Source: an uncultured Actinomycetes bacterium
Lineage (GTDB): Bacteria > Actinomycetota > Actinomycetes > S36-B12
Direction of reading: 5' to 3'
Length of the DNA stretch: 6,448 bases
Assembly: GCA_903848435.1 (NCBI GenBank)
Contig: CAINGG010000233.1
Coordinates: forward strand, 1 to 6,448
Shown here in pieces: positions 1-6,254 of this stretch. Position 1 is the first letter of the stretch. Each line of letters opens with the position of its first letter. The position numbers were made by a program, and so were the translations under genes. The notes beneath the pieces are model-generated. The model searched no databases. It saw nothing but the letters and a program-made list of their open reading frames with translations, and was not told the origin of the DNA.

Positions 1-1004
1 AAGACGGAGGCGCTGGCGTAGGGCTCCAGCACGGACTGCTGCGCCTGCTTGATCTGCAGCACCAGCACATCGCTTTCGTCGCGGCCTTCCAGCAAGAGCA
101 CCCAGGCCAGCAGGCCGACACTGCCGACTCCTACCACCTTGTGGCCGAAGTCGATGACCTCGTAGCGCTCGAGGATGGCTCGACGATCTGGTGCAAGGCT
201 CTCGAAGTACTGGTCCATGGCCCCCAGCATCATCTGGCGCGCTGCTGTGTCTTCGGGTACCCGAACGAGCACGGGAGGCTGGTCGAGGAAGCGACGGTGG
301 CCATCGACGCTCGCGGTCAGCTTGTTGACCGCGGTCCACACGGTGCGCGTCTGGGCCTTGTCGAAGGACTTGCGTAGCGCCTTGATGGTGGCTGTCTTGG
401 TGCTGGTCTGTGCCCACCTGTCGACCATCGAGGCGTCGACACGGTCGTACCAGATCGCCAACTCACTCATCTTGGCGTAGTTGGCCATGGACATGCGGTA
501 TCGGGCAGCAGCCGCTCGGGCCGCTGCACGCCCGGCCTGATCATCGAACCCGCTGTCGCGGGCGGCGAGCGCAAAGGACGCGGCAAGGCGCTTGAGGTCC
601 CACTCGAAGGGCCCGGGATTGGTCTCGTCGAAATCGTTGAGGTCGAAGACCGGGACTCGATCCGGCGCGGCGTACAGACCGAAGTTGGACAGGTGCGCAT
701 CTCCGCACAGCTGCACGACCAGGCCGCTGTCGGGCTGGGAAGCGAGGTCGGAGGCCATGATGATGGCTGTGCCGCGATAGAAGGCGAACGCGCTGGCACC
801 CATGCGCTCATGCCGCAGCGGAAGCAGACCGGGGACGCGCGAGGCCTCCTGCTGCTCCAAGAGAGCGACCGGATCGGGGCGATCGCCCGAGGCAACCCAC
901 TGTGCCTGGCGCTTGCGCGGCACACGCTTGCGTGCGGAGCGGCCGACGGCATCGCGCTCAGCGACCGTGAAGTGCGGAACGAAGGTATGGAAGGGCTCGG
1001 TCAC
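1..1004 (-). CDS. DUF2252 family protein, C-terminus cut off by the window edge
   Basis: This is the last visible gene of the operon; 334 codons are present and the frame is still open at base 1. Family members usually run beyond 400 residues, so roughly the last quarter is missing. The visible family signatures are GDAHLSNFG (residues 101-109), FDLNDFDET (120-128), VGVGSVG (291-297) and LQIKQAQQSVLEPY (316-329). GDxHxxN followed by a DFD motif resembles the catalytic loop and metal-binding Asp of phosphotransferase kinases such as APH, so a kinase-like fold is my inference; no substrate is known to me. There is no signal peptide or membrane segment, so it should be cytosolic. The GTG start at 1004-1002 is firm: an in-frame TAG lies four codons upstream with no other start between. 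Its GTG overlaps the TGA of the transglutaminase-like gene (GTGA). A TAGGCT hexamer sits 6 bases before the start, so it may also have its own leaderless promoter. The family assignment is secure, the function is not. Confidence 0.9.
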   Translation of the reverse strand, partial: MTEPFHTFVPHFTVAERDAVGRSARKRVPRKRQAQWVASGDRPDPVALLEQQEASRVPGLLPLRHERMGASAFAFYRGTAIIMASDLASQPDSGLVVQLCGDAHLSNFGLYAAPDRVPVFDLNDFDETNPGPFEWDLKRLAASFALAARDSGFDDQAGRAAARAAAARYRMSMANYAKMSELAIWYDRVDASMVDRWAQTSTKTATIKALRKSFDKAQTRTVWTAVNKLTASVDGHRRFLDQPPVLVRVPEDTAARQMMLGAMDQYFESLAPDRRAILERYEVIDFGHKVVGVGSVGLLAWVLLLEGRDESDVLVLQIKQAQQSVLEPYASASV

Positions 1005-3241
1005 GCGGGCAGCCTAGTGCGCGGGGTCCGCCGAGGGGCGGCCACGTTGCGCACATCGAGGGGCACCAGCAGACGGCGCACGCTCGTTCGCCAACCGGTG
1101 GCCGCGCGCACAGCTCGACCGACATTGCCGCTCGCACGCCAGGCTTCATCGATGCCGGCGGTGGTCGGCTCGCCCGCACCGTAGAGCGCAGGGCCCGCCA
1201 GCCTCGCGAGCGTCACCACGCTCCAGGTCACGTCATCCGGCATGTCCTCGGGGTAGTCAGCATCGGAGGCGGGCGCATAGGACACCGGCAGGGGGATCCA
1301 TGCCTCCGCCAGGAGCAGTCGAGCCCACGTCCATGCCCCGAGCACCTGATCGCGAGCATCGCCGCGGCGAAGTGACGCGCGCACGCGTCGCCGGCGCATG
1401 GCGACGTAGGCAAGCCACAGGAGACCCAGCAGTCCAATGAGACCGGGTACGACGAATTGCCACGGGATCGCGATCGACTCATCCGCGACTGCCTGGTCCT
1501 CCTCCCCGCCACCACCGTCTGCAGTGTCCCCTCCGCCATCTCCGCCGCTCGCGCTCGGATCGGGCTCTGGCTCGGGCCGCTGGGGCACCTGATCGGGAGT
1601 CAGCGGCTTGACCACCGCCGGGCGCCCGGCGTCACGATCCTGCGGTGACGACTGGAACGCCACCCAGCCGAGTCCGTCGAGCCTGGCCTCCGGCCAGATG
1701 CTCACCTGGCCGGCGGTGACCGACGTGACACCCGCCGATGGAGCGTCGTCGAGCGGGAAACCGATGACCAGGCGGGTGGGCACGCCCCACGACCGGGCAA
1801 TGAGCGCCCAGATGGCGGCGTACTGCTCTTGGAATCCCTCGCCGAGTTCGAGTACGCGATTGAGCCCCTCATAGGAGCGATCGGGTGTGCCGAGGAAGAG
1901 GGACTGTGCCGTGGCCGGACGCAGGCTAGGACTGCGCAGCAGTTCCGAGAGCATGACCAGTCGTTTCCACGTGCTCTCGCCGGCCTCCGCCTCCACGGTC
2001 TGCGCCAGTGAGGCCATCGGGCCGCCGAGCGGTCCGGGGATCGCAAGGGCCGGATCGAGATCGTCGCTCATGGCCGGTCCGGCGGCACGAACCTGGTCTG
2101 GCTCGGCGACCGCGATCGAGTAGCGCACGTCGAAGGCCTGGTCGATCGGCGACGACACCGCCGCGATGATGCCCGCCGCGGGATCCGCGCGTGTCGCCAC
2201 CGGCGAGAGCACCTGGTCGACGCGCTGCGGCACGGGCACCCACTGACCCGGCATTCCGACACCGACGGTCACTCGCGTGCCCGCCTCGTAGGTCTCGGAA
2301 GGAGCATCGATGCCGGCAGGCGGGATCTTGTCGCCGGCCACCCCGTAGGTCGGTGGTGCGATCCACGCGATCCCGTTGTACGACGCAAAGGTGGCCCACG
2401 TGGGTCGGTTACCCGGGCTTTCTGGACCGGTGGCGATGGCGAAGAGCAGGCGACCTTGCTCATTGGGGTCCAATTGCCAACGTGCCGCGGTCAGAAAGGG
2501 GTCGGGGACGCCACCGTCCGTGCGCGACTGCTCGGTCTCCCGTCCGAAGAGGTCATTGATGCGCGCGGTGCCGGTGAGCGGCTCGGCCCACAGTGACACC
2601 GCGTAGGTCGCCAGGGACGCCAGGGCCATCGTGATCACCACGAGCACCTCGGCCCAGCGGGCAGGGCGCACGGGCTCGATGCCGTTCCACGGGCCCAGGA
2701 GGATGAGCAGAAGGGTGATGGACAGCGTCGTGAAGGCGGCGAGGACACCGCCTTCCAGCGATCCGGTCACGCCACTCGACAAGACGCCTGTCACGAGAGC
2801 GATGCTCGGGATGGCTGCTGCCACGGCGATCCGCCCGCGCGCGAGTGCCTGGCCCGCCCAGGTGCCGATCAGCAGCGAGCCAGCAAGACCCGCGGCCAGC
2901 AGCAGGCTGGAGGGTGCGTAGCCGCCGGGGCCGACGGCGATGCCGACACCCATGCCGAAGGCCACTGCACCGAGCCCGATCCACGGCCCAAGTCCAGCGG
3001 TCACGCCGGCCACGAGGATGACGAGAGGCGCGTAGACGAACCCGCTCAGTGTGCCTTCGATGACGAGCGGCATGGCCAGGGAGACCAGGAGGGCAGGCAG
3101 CGCTGCGACGACCGCAACACCCCAACGCTGCCCGGGGGTGATCTCCGATGTGGGTGTCTCCTGCGCACGCGCCCGGCGCGGCGGCCGATCCGCTGCTCGG
3201 GAGCCACTGGCGGCAGAACGCTCCTGCGTCGACGTGCTCAT
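1001..3241 (-). CDS. TgpA-like membrane protein with a degenerate (triad-less) transglutaminase-like domain
   Basis: Protein of 746 residues. The architecture is that of actinobacterial TgpA proteins (DUF3488/TgpA_N, transglutaminase core, DUF4129-like tail). A basic, Arg-rich N-terminus (1-40) is followed by about seven membrane segments (roughly 41-61, 66-84, 86-103, 111-133, 138-156, 166-183, 197-218). A large outside domain (about 220-550) holds the transglutaminase-like core at about 455-533. Next come a Pro/Gly/acidic linker (about 553-588), a final membrane helix (about 594-615), an RRRR stop-transfer and a cytosolic tail (617-746). Active relatives read GxGYCxxF, HAWxE and a late Asp/Glu before PT; here they read GEGFQEQY (Q471), SIWPE (S514) and AFQSSP (Q530). 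I see no Cys or His in the whole protein, so Cys-His catalysis is impossible. The frame is intact, which argues for a retained pseudoenzyme rather than decay. I chose the ATG at 3241 because it overlaps the DUF58 stop (ATGA) and the sequence upstream of it in frame is antisense-like. It is probably a structural or binding partner of MoxR and DUF58 at the envelope (inference). Confidence 0.88.
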   Translation of the reverse strand: MSTSTQERSAASGSRAADRPPRRARAQETPTSEITPGQRWGVAVVAALPALLVSLAMPLVIEGTLSGFVYAPLVILVAGVTAGLGPWIGLGAVAFGMGVGIAVGPGGYAPSSLLLAAGLAGSLLIGTWAGQALARGRIAVAAAIPSIALVTGVLSSGVTGSLEGGVLAAFTTLSITLLLILLGPWNGIEPVRPARWAEVLVVITMALASLATYAVSLWAEPLTGTARINDLFGRETEQSRTDGGVPDPFLTAARWQLDPNEQGRLLFAIATGPESPGNRPTWATFASYNGIAWIAPPTYGVAGDKIPPAGIDAPSETYEAGTRVTVGVGMPGQWVPVPQRVDQVLSPVATRADPAAGIIAAVSSPIDQAFDVRYSIAVAEPDQVRAAGPAMSDDLDPALAIPGPLGGPMASLAQTVEAEAGESTWKRLVMLSELLRSPSLRPATAQSLFLGTPDRSYEGLNRVLELGEGFQEQYAAIWALIARSWGVPTRLVIGFPLDDAPSAGVTSVTAGQVSIWPEARLDGLGWVAFQSSPQDRDAGRPAVVKPLTPDQVPQRPEPEPDPSASGGDGGGDTADGGGGEEDQAVADESIAIPWQFVVPGLIGLLGLLWLAYVAMRRRRVRASLRRGDARDQVLGAWTWARLLLAEAWIPLPVSYAPASDADYPEDMPDDVTWSVVTLARLAGPALYGAGEPTTAGIDEAWRASGNVGRAVRAATGWRTSVRRLLVPLDVRNVAAPRRTPRTRLPA
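1011..1016 (-). promoter_or_regulatory. Candidate internal -10 element (TAGGCT) for the DUF2252 gene
   Basis: On the minus strand TAGGCT is followed by GCCCGC and then the GTG start at 1004. This is the same hexamer class and the same 6-base gap as at moxR and orn. It lies inside the last codons of the transglutaminase-like gene, so the DUF2252 gene could be transcribed alone as a leaderless mRNA as well as with the operon. No clear -35 match lies at 17-18 bases. The TAG also supplies the in-frame stop that fixes the GTG start. Confidence 0.4.
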
Positions 3242-4230
3242 GGCCGCAGGACCGCCACGGCCGGGATGCGGTCCCACCAACCCATGGCCTCGTGGCCGCG
3301 CACCACGATGGTGGTGCCCCGGTTGGCGCGTAGTAGACGTGTGTCGACACCCGACGAGCCCCTCTCGACGAGCGCGAGCATGTCGATCGCGGCCGACGAA
3401 CGGCCCGTGCCGTGCGCGGCTCGCTCCCCCGACGTCGTGCACACCTCGACATCGAGCCCAGACGAGGCGGCGACCGTCGCGAGCGATGCGATGAAGTCGA
3501 CGGCGTTCTCGAATTCGTCCGCACTCGTGTAGGCACGTGCCTCGACGACGAGCACCAGGGTCAGGCGCGGCCGCGTCACGTCGATGTATTGCCGCATCAT
3601 GAGGGTGCCGGTTTTGGCGGAGGACTTCCAGTGCACGTGGCGCAGCTCATCGCCGATGACGTATTCGCGCAGCATCGCGAAGGTCGTCGTGCCCATCTCC
3701 GATGAGCCGCCGAACTCGGCGAGGGCGCTCGGCAGCGAGGCCATCGACACCGGTCGTACGCGCGGCACGACGAGTATCGCGACGCCGTCAGCCTCGCCGA
3801 CGATGCGCCGGAAGAGGCCCCACGGGTCGACACGCTCCACAACCCAGGGGCCCAGGCTGAGCGGGCCACGCCGATGGGTCGGCACGGGCACGTCGGCGTG
3901 CACGCCACTGGCATCCCACACCACTGGCACGCGATCACCGATGCCCGTCGGTGTGTGGCTGCGCAACCGAAGCCCGCGTCGATGGGCCCGGTCGGCATCG
4001 AGGTCAAGCCGCACCGTCACGTCGGCCAAGCGTTCGACGCGCGGGGGCGCCGAGCAGGTCACGTCGACGGGGCGCCCGCCCGACACAAGGAAGAAGGAGA
4101 CAAGGAGCAGGACGAGCGCGCCGGCAGCAAGCCCCAGCAGCTCGGGGTAGCCGAGCAGGAAGGCGAGCGCCACGAGGACCAGGGCGGTGATGATCACGCC
4201 CACTCCCCGGGCGGTCAGTCGCGATCTCAC
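3238..4230 (-). CDS. DUF58 domain membrane protein
   Basis: Protein of 330 residues. Two membrane helices lie at about 8-26 and 30-50, followed by a beta-rich region (about 53-160) and the DUF58 core. The diagnostic motif is at 188-214: REY, then GDELRHVHW, then SAKTGTLMMRQ, matching the family pattern of REY, GD, R-x-[IV]-[HD]-W and SAK. After it comes a von Willebrand A-like strand (TLVLVVEA, 224-231) and helix, but no DxSxS metal-binding (MIDAS) signature is visible. DUF58 proteins are typically encoded beside MoxR ATPases and are thought to be their membrane-associated partners; the biochemical role is unsettled. The start is GTG at 4230-4228, overlapping the moxR stop by 4 bases (GTGA). 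Its own TGA overlaps the next ATG (ATGA). No TANNNT hexamer precedes it at the leaderless distance, so it should depend on moxR transcription and translation. Confidence 0.92.
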   Translation of the reverse strand: MRSRLTARGVGVIITALVLVALAFLLGYPELLGLAAGALVLLLVSFFLVSGGRPVDVTCSAPPRVERLADVTVRLDLDADRAHRRGLRLRSHTPTGIGDRVPVVWDASGVHADVPVPTHRRGPLSLGPWVVERVDPWGLFRRIVGEADGVAILVVPRVRPVSMASLPSALAEFGGSSEMGTTTFAMLREYVIGDELRHVHWKSSAKTGTLMMRQYIDVTRPRLTLVLVVEARAYTSADEFENAVDFIASLATVAASSGLDVEVCTTSGERAAHGTGRSSAAIDMLALVERGSSGVDTRLLRANRGTTIVVRGHEAMGWWDRIPAVAVLRP

Positions 4231-5183
4231 CCGGCGGGCACCCCGGAGACGACCTGCTCGATCGCGCGAGTACGCGCGGCCGAATCGGCCTCGACGTCAT
4301 TGAGCACGATGCGGTGTGCGAGGACCGGCACGGCCAGGCGCTGCACGTCGACCGGGGTGACGTAGGTCCGACCTGCCATGGCGGCCGAGACCTGGGCCGC
4401 TCGCAGTAGTCCCACGCTGCCGCGCGGGCTCGCCCCGAGGCGGACGCCCGGCGATGTGCGGGTGGCGGAGGTCAGGCGCACGACGTACTCCATGACCGAC
4501 GGCTCGACATGCACGGTGCGTGCGAGCGCGACCATGCGCCGAATGCCATCGGCATCGCCGACCGCCTGGAGTTCTTCGATGGTCAGGCCGCGGTGGCTGT
4601 TGGCCAGCACGCGCACCTCAGCCTCGAGATCGGGGTAGCCAATGGACACCGACATCAAGAAGCGGTCGAGCTGGGCTTCGGGCAGCGGGAAGGTGCCGTC
4701 CATCTCGATGGGGTTTTGCGTGGCCAGCACGAGGAAGGGTCGTGGCACGGCGTGGGTGACGCCGTCGACCGTGACCGTGCGCTCCTCCATGACTTCGAGC
4801 AGCGCTGACTGCGTGCGCGGCGAGGCGCGGTTGATCTCGTCGGCCAGCACGATGTGCGCGAAGACCGGGCCCTGGTGGAACTCGAAGGTGCCCGATCCCT
4901 GGTGGAAGATCGACACGCCGGTGACATCGCTGGGCAGCAGGTCGGGGGTGAACTGGATGCGGTTCCACGACATCCCCAGCGTGGCGGCGATGCTGCGGGC
5001 CAGCGAGGTCTTGCCGACGCCCGGCACGTCCTCCAGGAGCAGGTGACCCTCGGCCAGCAGGCAGGTCACCGCCAGGGAGATCACCTCGCGCTTGCCCTGG
5101 ATGAACCCCGCGACGTTGTCGACGATGGCCTCGGCGTTGGCCGCGAACCGCTGGGCATCCTCGGCCGAGAGGGGCTCGCTCAT
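4227..5183 (-). CDS. moxR: MoxR-family AAA+ ATPase
   Basis: Protein of 318 residues, the usual length for the family. The ATPase motifs are complete: Walker A in EDVPGVGKTS (51-60, Lys58), Walker B in IVLADEINR (111-119, Asp115 Glu116), sensor 1 ATQNP (154-158), an arginine-finger region EAQLDRF (169-175) and sensor 2 in GASPRGS (250-256, Arg254). It has no membrane segment, so it acts in the cytosol. MoxR ATPases are regarded as chaperone-like remodelers of the proteins encoded beside them, here the DUF58 and transglutaminase-like membrane proteins. The start is ATG at 5183-5181. An in-frame TAG four codons upstream excludes a longer form. There is no convincing Shine-Dalgarno, but TAGGGT stands exactly 6 bases before the ATG, suggesting a leaderless mRNA. 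It is the first gene of the operon and is divergent from the universal stress protein gene. Confidence 0.96.
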   Translation of the reverse strand: MSEPLSAEDAQRFAANAEAIVDNVAGFIQGKREVISLAVTCLLAEGHLLLEDVPGVGKTSLARSIAATLGMSWNRIQFTPDLLPSDVTGVSIFHQGSGTFEFHQGPVFAHIVLADEINRASPRTQSALLEVMEERTVTVDGVTHAVPRPFLVLATQNPIEMDGTFPLPEAQLDRFLMSVSIGYPDLEAEVRVLANSHRGLTIEELQAVGDADGIRRMVALARTVHVEPSVMEYVVRLTSATRTSPGVRLGASPRGSVGLLRAAQVSAAMAGRTYVTPVDVQRLAVPVLAHRIVLNDVEADSAARTRAIEQVVSGVPAG

Positions 5184-5189
5184 GCCGCC

Positions 5190-5195
5190 ACCCTA
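5190..5195 (-). promoter_or_regulatory. Candidate -10 element (TAGGGT) of the moxR operon, leaderless geometry
   Basis: On the minus strand TAGGGT is followed by GGCGGC and then the ATG of moxR. A 6-base gap from hexamer to start codon places the transcription start at or beside the A of ATG, as in actinobacterial leaderless mRNAs. The -35 region is weak: the best match is GCGACA with a short 15-base spacer. The hexamer is part of an 8-bp palindrome, CCCTAGGG (5191-5198). Confidence 0.5.
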
Positions 5196-5257
5196 GGGGA
5201 GCCGCCCGGCTGTCGCCGAGGGTTCGGCGCCCTCCCCTGCCAATGACCGGATTGCCG

Positions 5258-5286
5258 TGGACCGGGCCGACGCCCTCGGGCAGGCT
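5258..5286 (+). promoter_or_regulatory. Candidate promoter of the universal stress protein gene
   Basis: A possible -35 TGGACC (5258-5263, 4 of 6 matches to TTGACA) is followed after 17 bases by CAGGCT (5281-5286). CAGGCT differs from TAGGCT only in its first base and stands exactly 6 bases before the ATG at 5293. The position copies the leaderless arrangement of the other genes here, but loss of the first T of the -10 weakens the call. Confidence 0.3.
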
Positions 5287-5292
5287 AGGCCA

Positions 5293-6201
5293 ATGACCTC
5301 CATGGAAAGCCAAGGACAGGGCCGCATCGTCGTGGGCTTCGACGGTTCCGACCATGCTCGCCGCGCCGTCGACTGGGCCGCGCGCGAGGCACTCTCGCGC
5401 GGCGTCGGCATGCTCATCGTGTCGGCGTTCACGCCGCCCGCAGGCGGCTCCAGCTTCGGATTCGGCGCCTACCTTTCTCCTGACGCGCTCGACGACATGG
5501 CCGAGCGCATGACCGTCGACCTTGCCGCGTATGCCGATGAGGTGCGCGCGGCGCACCCGGGCGTCGACGTGACGTCGGAGGTGGTGATGGGCAGTCCGAC
5601 GACGGCCCTCGTGGAGGCGAGCGAGGAAGCGGTGCTCACCGTCGTGGGAAGCCGCGGCCTGGGCGGCTTTCGCGGCCTGCTGCTCGGGTCCGTGGGCGTG
5701 CAGGTGGCTGCCAATGCGCACGGACCGGTGGTGGTGCTGCGCGCAGAGGCCCCCGCGGATACGCGCACGATCGTCGTCGGCGTTGACGGCTCCGACCTGT
5801 CCAACGAAGCCGTGGACTTCGCCTTCGACATGGCCAGCCGGCACGGCTGGAACCTGCGGGCCGTCCACGCCTGGGAGGTGCCGTCGTACGACGTGCTGGC
5901 CTCCCCCATGGGACCGCCCCCGATGAGCATCGACGACCTCGGCGAGGCCGACGAGCGCATCCCGGCCGAGGCCCTGGCCGGCCATCGCGCGCGCTACCCG
6001 GACGTGACCGTCGAGGTGTGCACGGCACGCGGCACCCCGGCCCGCGCCATTCTCGACAACGCCAAGGACGCCGCCATGATCGCCGTCGGTTCACGCGGAC
6101 GCGGCGAGTTCATGGGCGCAATGCTGGGGTCTGTGGGACAGGGCGTGCTCTACAAGGCCAAGGTGCCTGTTGCTGTCATCGGTGGTGGCAGCGAGGAGTG
6201 A
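5293..6201 (+). CDS. Tandem-domain universal stress protein (UspA family)
   Basis: Protein of 302 residues made of two complete Usp domains: about 11-150 and about 159-298. Each opens with a nucleotide-binding strand and Asp (VVGFDGSD, Asp17; VVGVDGSD, Asp165) and each carries the ATP-binding pattern G-x2-G-x9-G-S (119-133, GSRG to GS; 266-280, GSRG to GS), so both halves should bind ATP. It is a soluble cytosolic protein. Tandem Usps are common in actinobacteria, where they are tied to hypoxia, stationary phase or dormancy; that role is inferred from the family. I chose the ATG at 5293 because the CAGGCT hexamer lies 6 bases upstream and the first Usp strand starts about ten residues in. A GTG at 5257 would add 12 residues unlike the family, and an ATG at 5302 is also possible. 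No DosR-type palindrome is visible upstream. It is transcribed away from moxR and no strong terminator follows. Confidence 0.94.
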   Translation: MTSMESQGQGRIVVGFDGSDHARRAVDWAAREALSRGVGMLIVSAFTPPAGGSSFGFGAYLSPDALDDMAERMTVDLAAYADEVRAAHPGVDVTSEVVMGSPTTALVEASEEAVLTVVGSRGLGGFRGLLLGSVGVQVAANAHGPVVVLRAEAPADTRTIVVGVDGSDLSNEAVDFAFDMASRHGWNLRAVHAWEVPSYDVLASPMGPPPMSIDDLGEADERIPAEALAGHRARYPDVTVEVCTARGTPARAILDNAKDAAMIAVGSRGRGEFMGAMLGSVGQGVLYKAKVPVAVIGGGSEE

Positions 6202-6242
6202 TGCGAGCCTCGACCTGCCGGGTGCGTCGACAGCGCGCCAGG

Positions 6243-6248
6243 TAGCCT
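6243..6248 (+). promoter_or_regulatory. Candidate -10 element (TAGCCT) of orn, leaderless geometry
   Basis: TAGCCT is followed by CGGGGC and then the ATG of orn, the same 6-base gap seen at moxR and DUF2252. It lies in the 53-base gap after the stress-protein stop. No good -35 is seen at 16-18 bases; TCGACA (6227-6232) is close to TTGACA but only 10 bases away. The gap has no convincing terminator hairpin, only a short CGAC/GTCG pairing, so read-through from the stress-protein gene is possible. Confidence 0.45.
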
Positions 6249-6254
6249 CGGGGC

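Larger units (their letters stand above)
5184..5292. other. Divergent intergenic region between moxR and the universal stress protein gene
   Basis: These 109 bases must hold the promoters for both directions. Visible elements, left to right, are the moxR -10 (5190-5195); an inverted repeat AGCCG-CC-CGGCT (5200-5211) falling in the moxR -10/-35 spacer; a second inverted repeat GAGGG/CCCTC with a 7-base loop (5218-5234); and the first copy of a direct repeat GCCAATGACC (5239-5248), whose second copy (5289-5298) spans the stress-protein start. A 17-codon ATG-initiated reading frame (5243-5296) ends in an ATGA overlap with that start. None matches an operator known to me. Confidence 0.6.

Noticed and set aside
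467..1184. Several frames on both strands inside the DUF2252 gene and its upstream junction
   Set aside because: The DUF2252 frame carries clear family motifs through the whole stretch; the others do not, and they arise from codon-position bias.
1001..3241. Treating the transglutaminase-like gene as a decaying pseudogene
   Set aside because: There is no frameshift or internal stop over 746 codons, membrane helices and fold residues are intact, and both ends keep exact 4-base overlaps; a retained non-catalytic protein fits better.
3242..3442. N-terminal extension of the transglutaminase-like protein by 67 residues
   Set aside because: The extension overlaps the DUF58 coding end, is His/Arg/Gly-rich unlike a membrane protein N-terminus, and the ATG at 3241 gives the ATGA overlap used throughout the operon.
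2553..3536. Minus-strand frame of 327 codons across the DUF58/transglutaminase junction
   Set aside because: It is an out-of-frame shadow of two recognised genes, with Arg/His-rich composition and no domain.
5257..5292. GTG start at 5257 for the universal stress protein
   Set aside because: The 12 extra residues are unlike Usp N-termini, and the ATG at 5293 is at the correct distance from a -10-like hexamer; it cannot be fully excluded.
4618..5985. Long minus-strand frame of 455 codons across the stress-protein gene and the first half of moxR
   Set aside because: It is antisense to one well-recognised gene and out of frame with another, its translation is rich in Arg, His and Ala without any family motif, and such shadows are expected in G+C-rich DNA.
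6202..6254. Terminator after the universal stress protein gene
   Set aside because: Only a short CGAC/GTCG pairing is present, with no strong GC stem and no T run.
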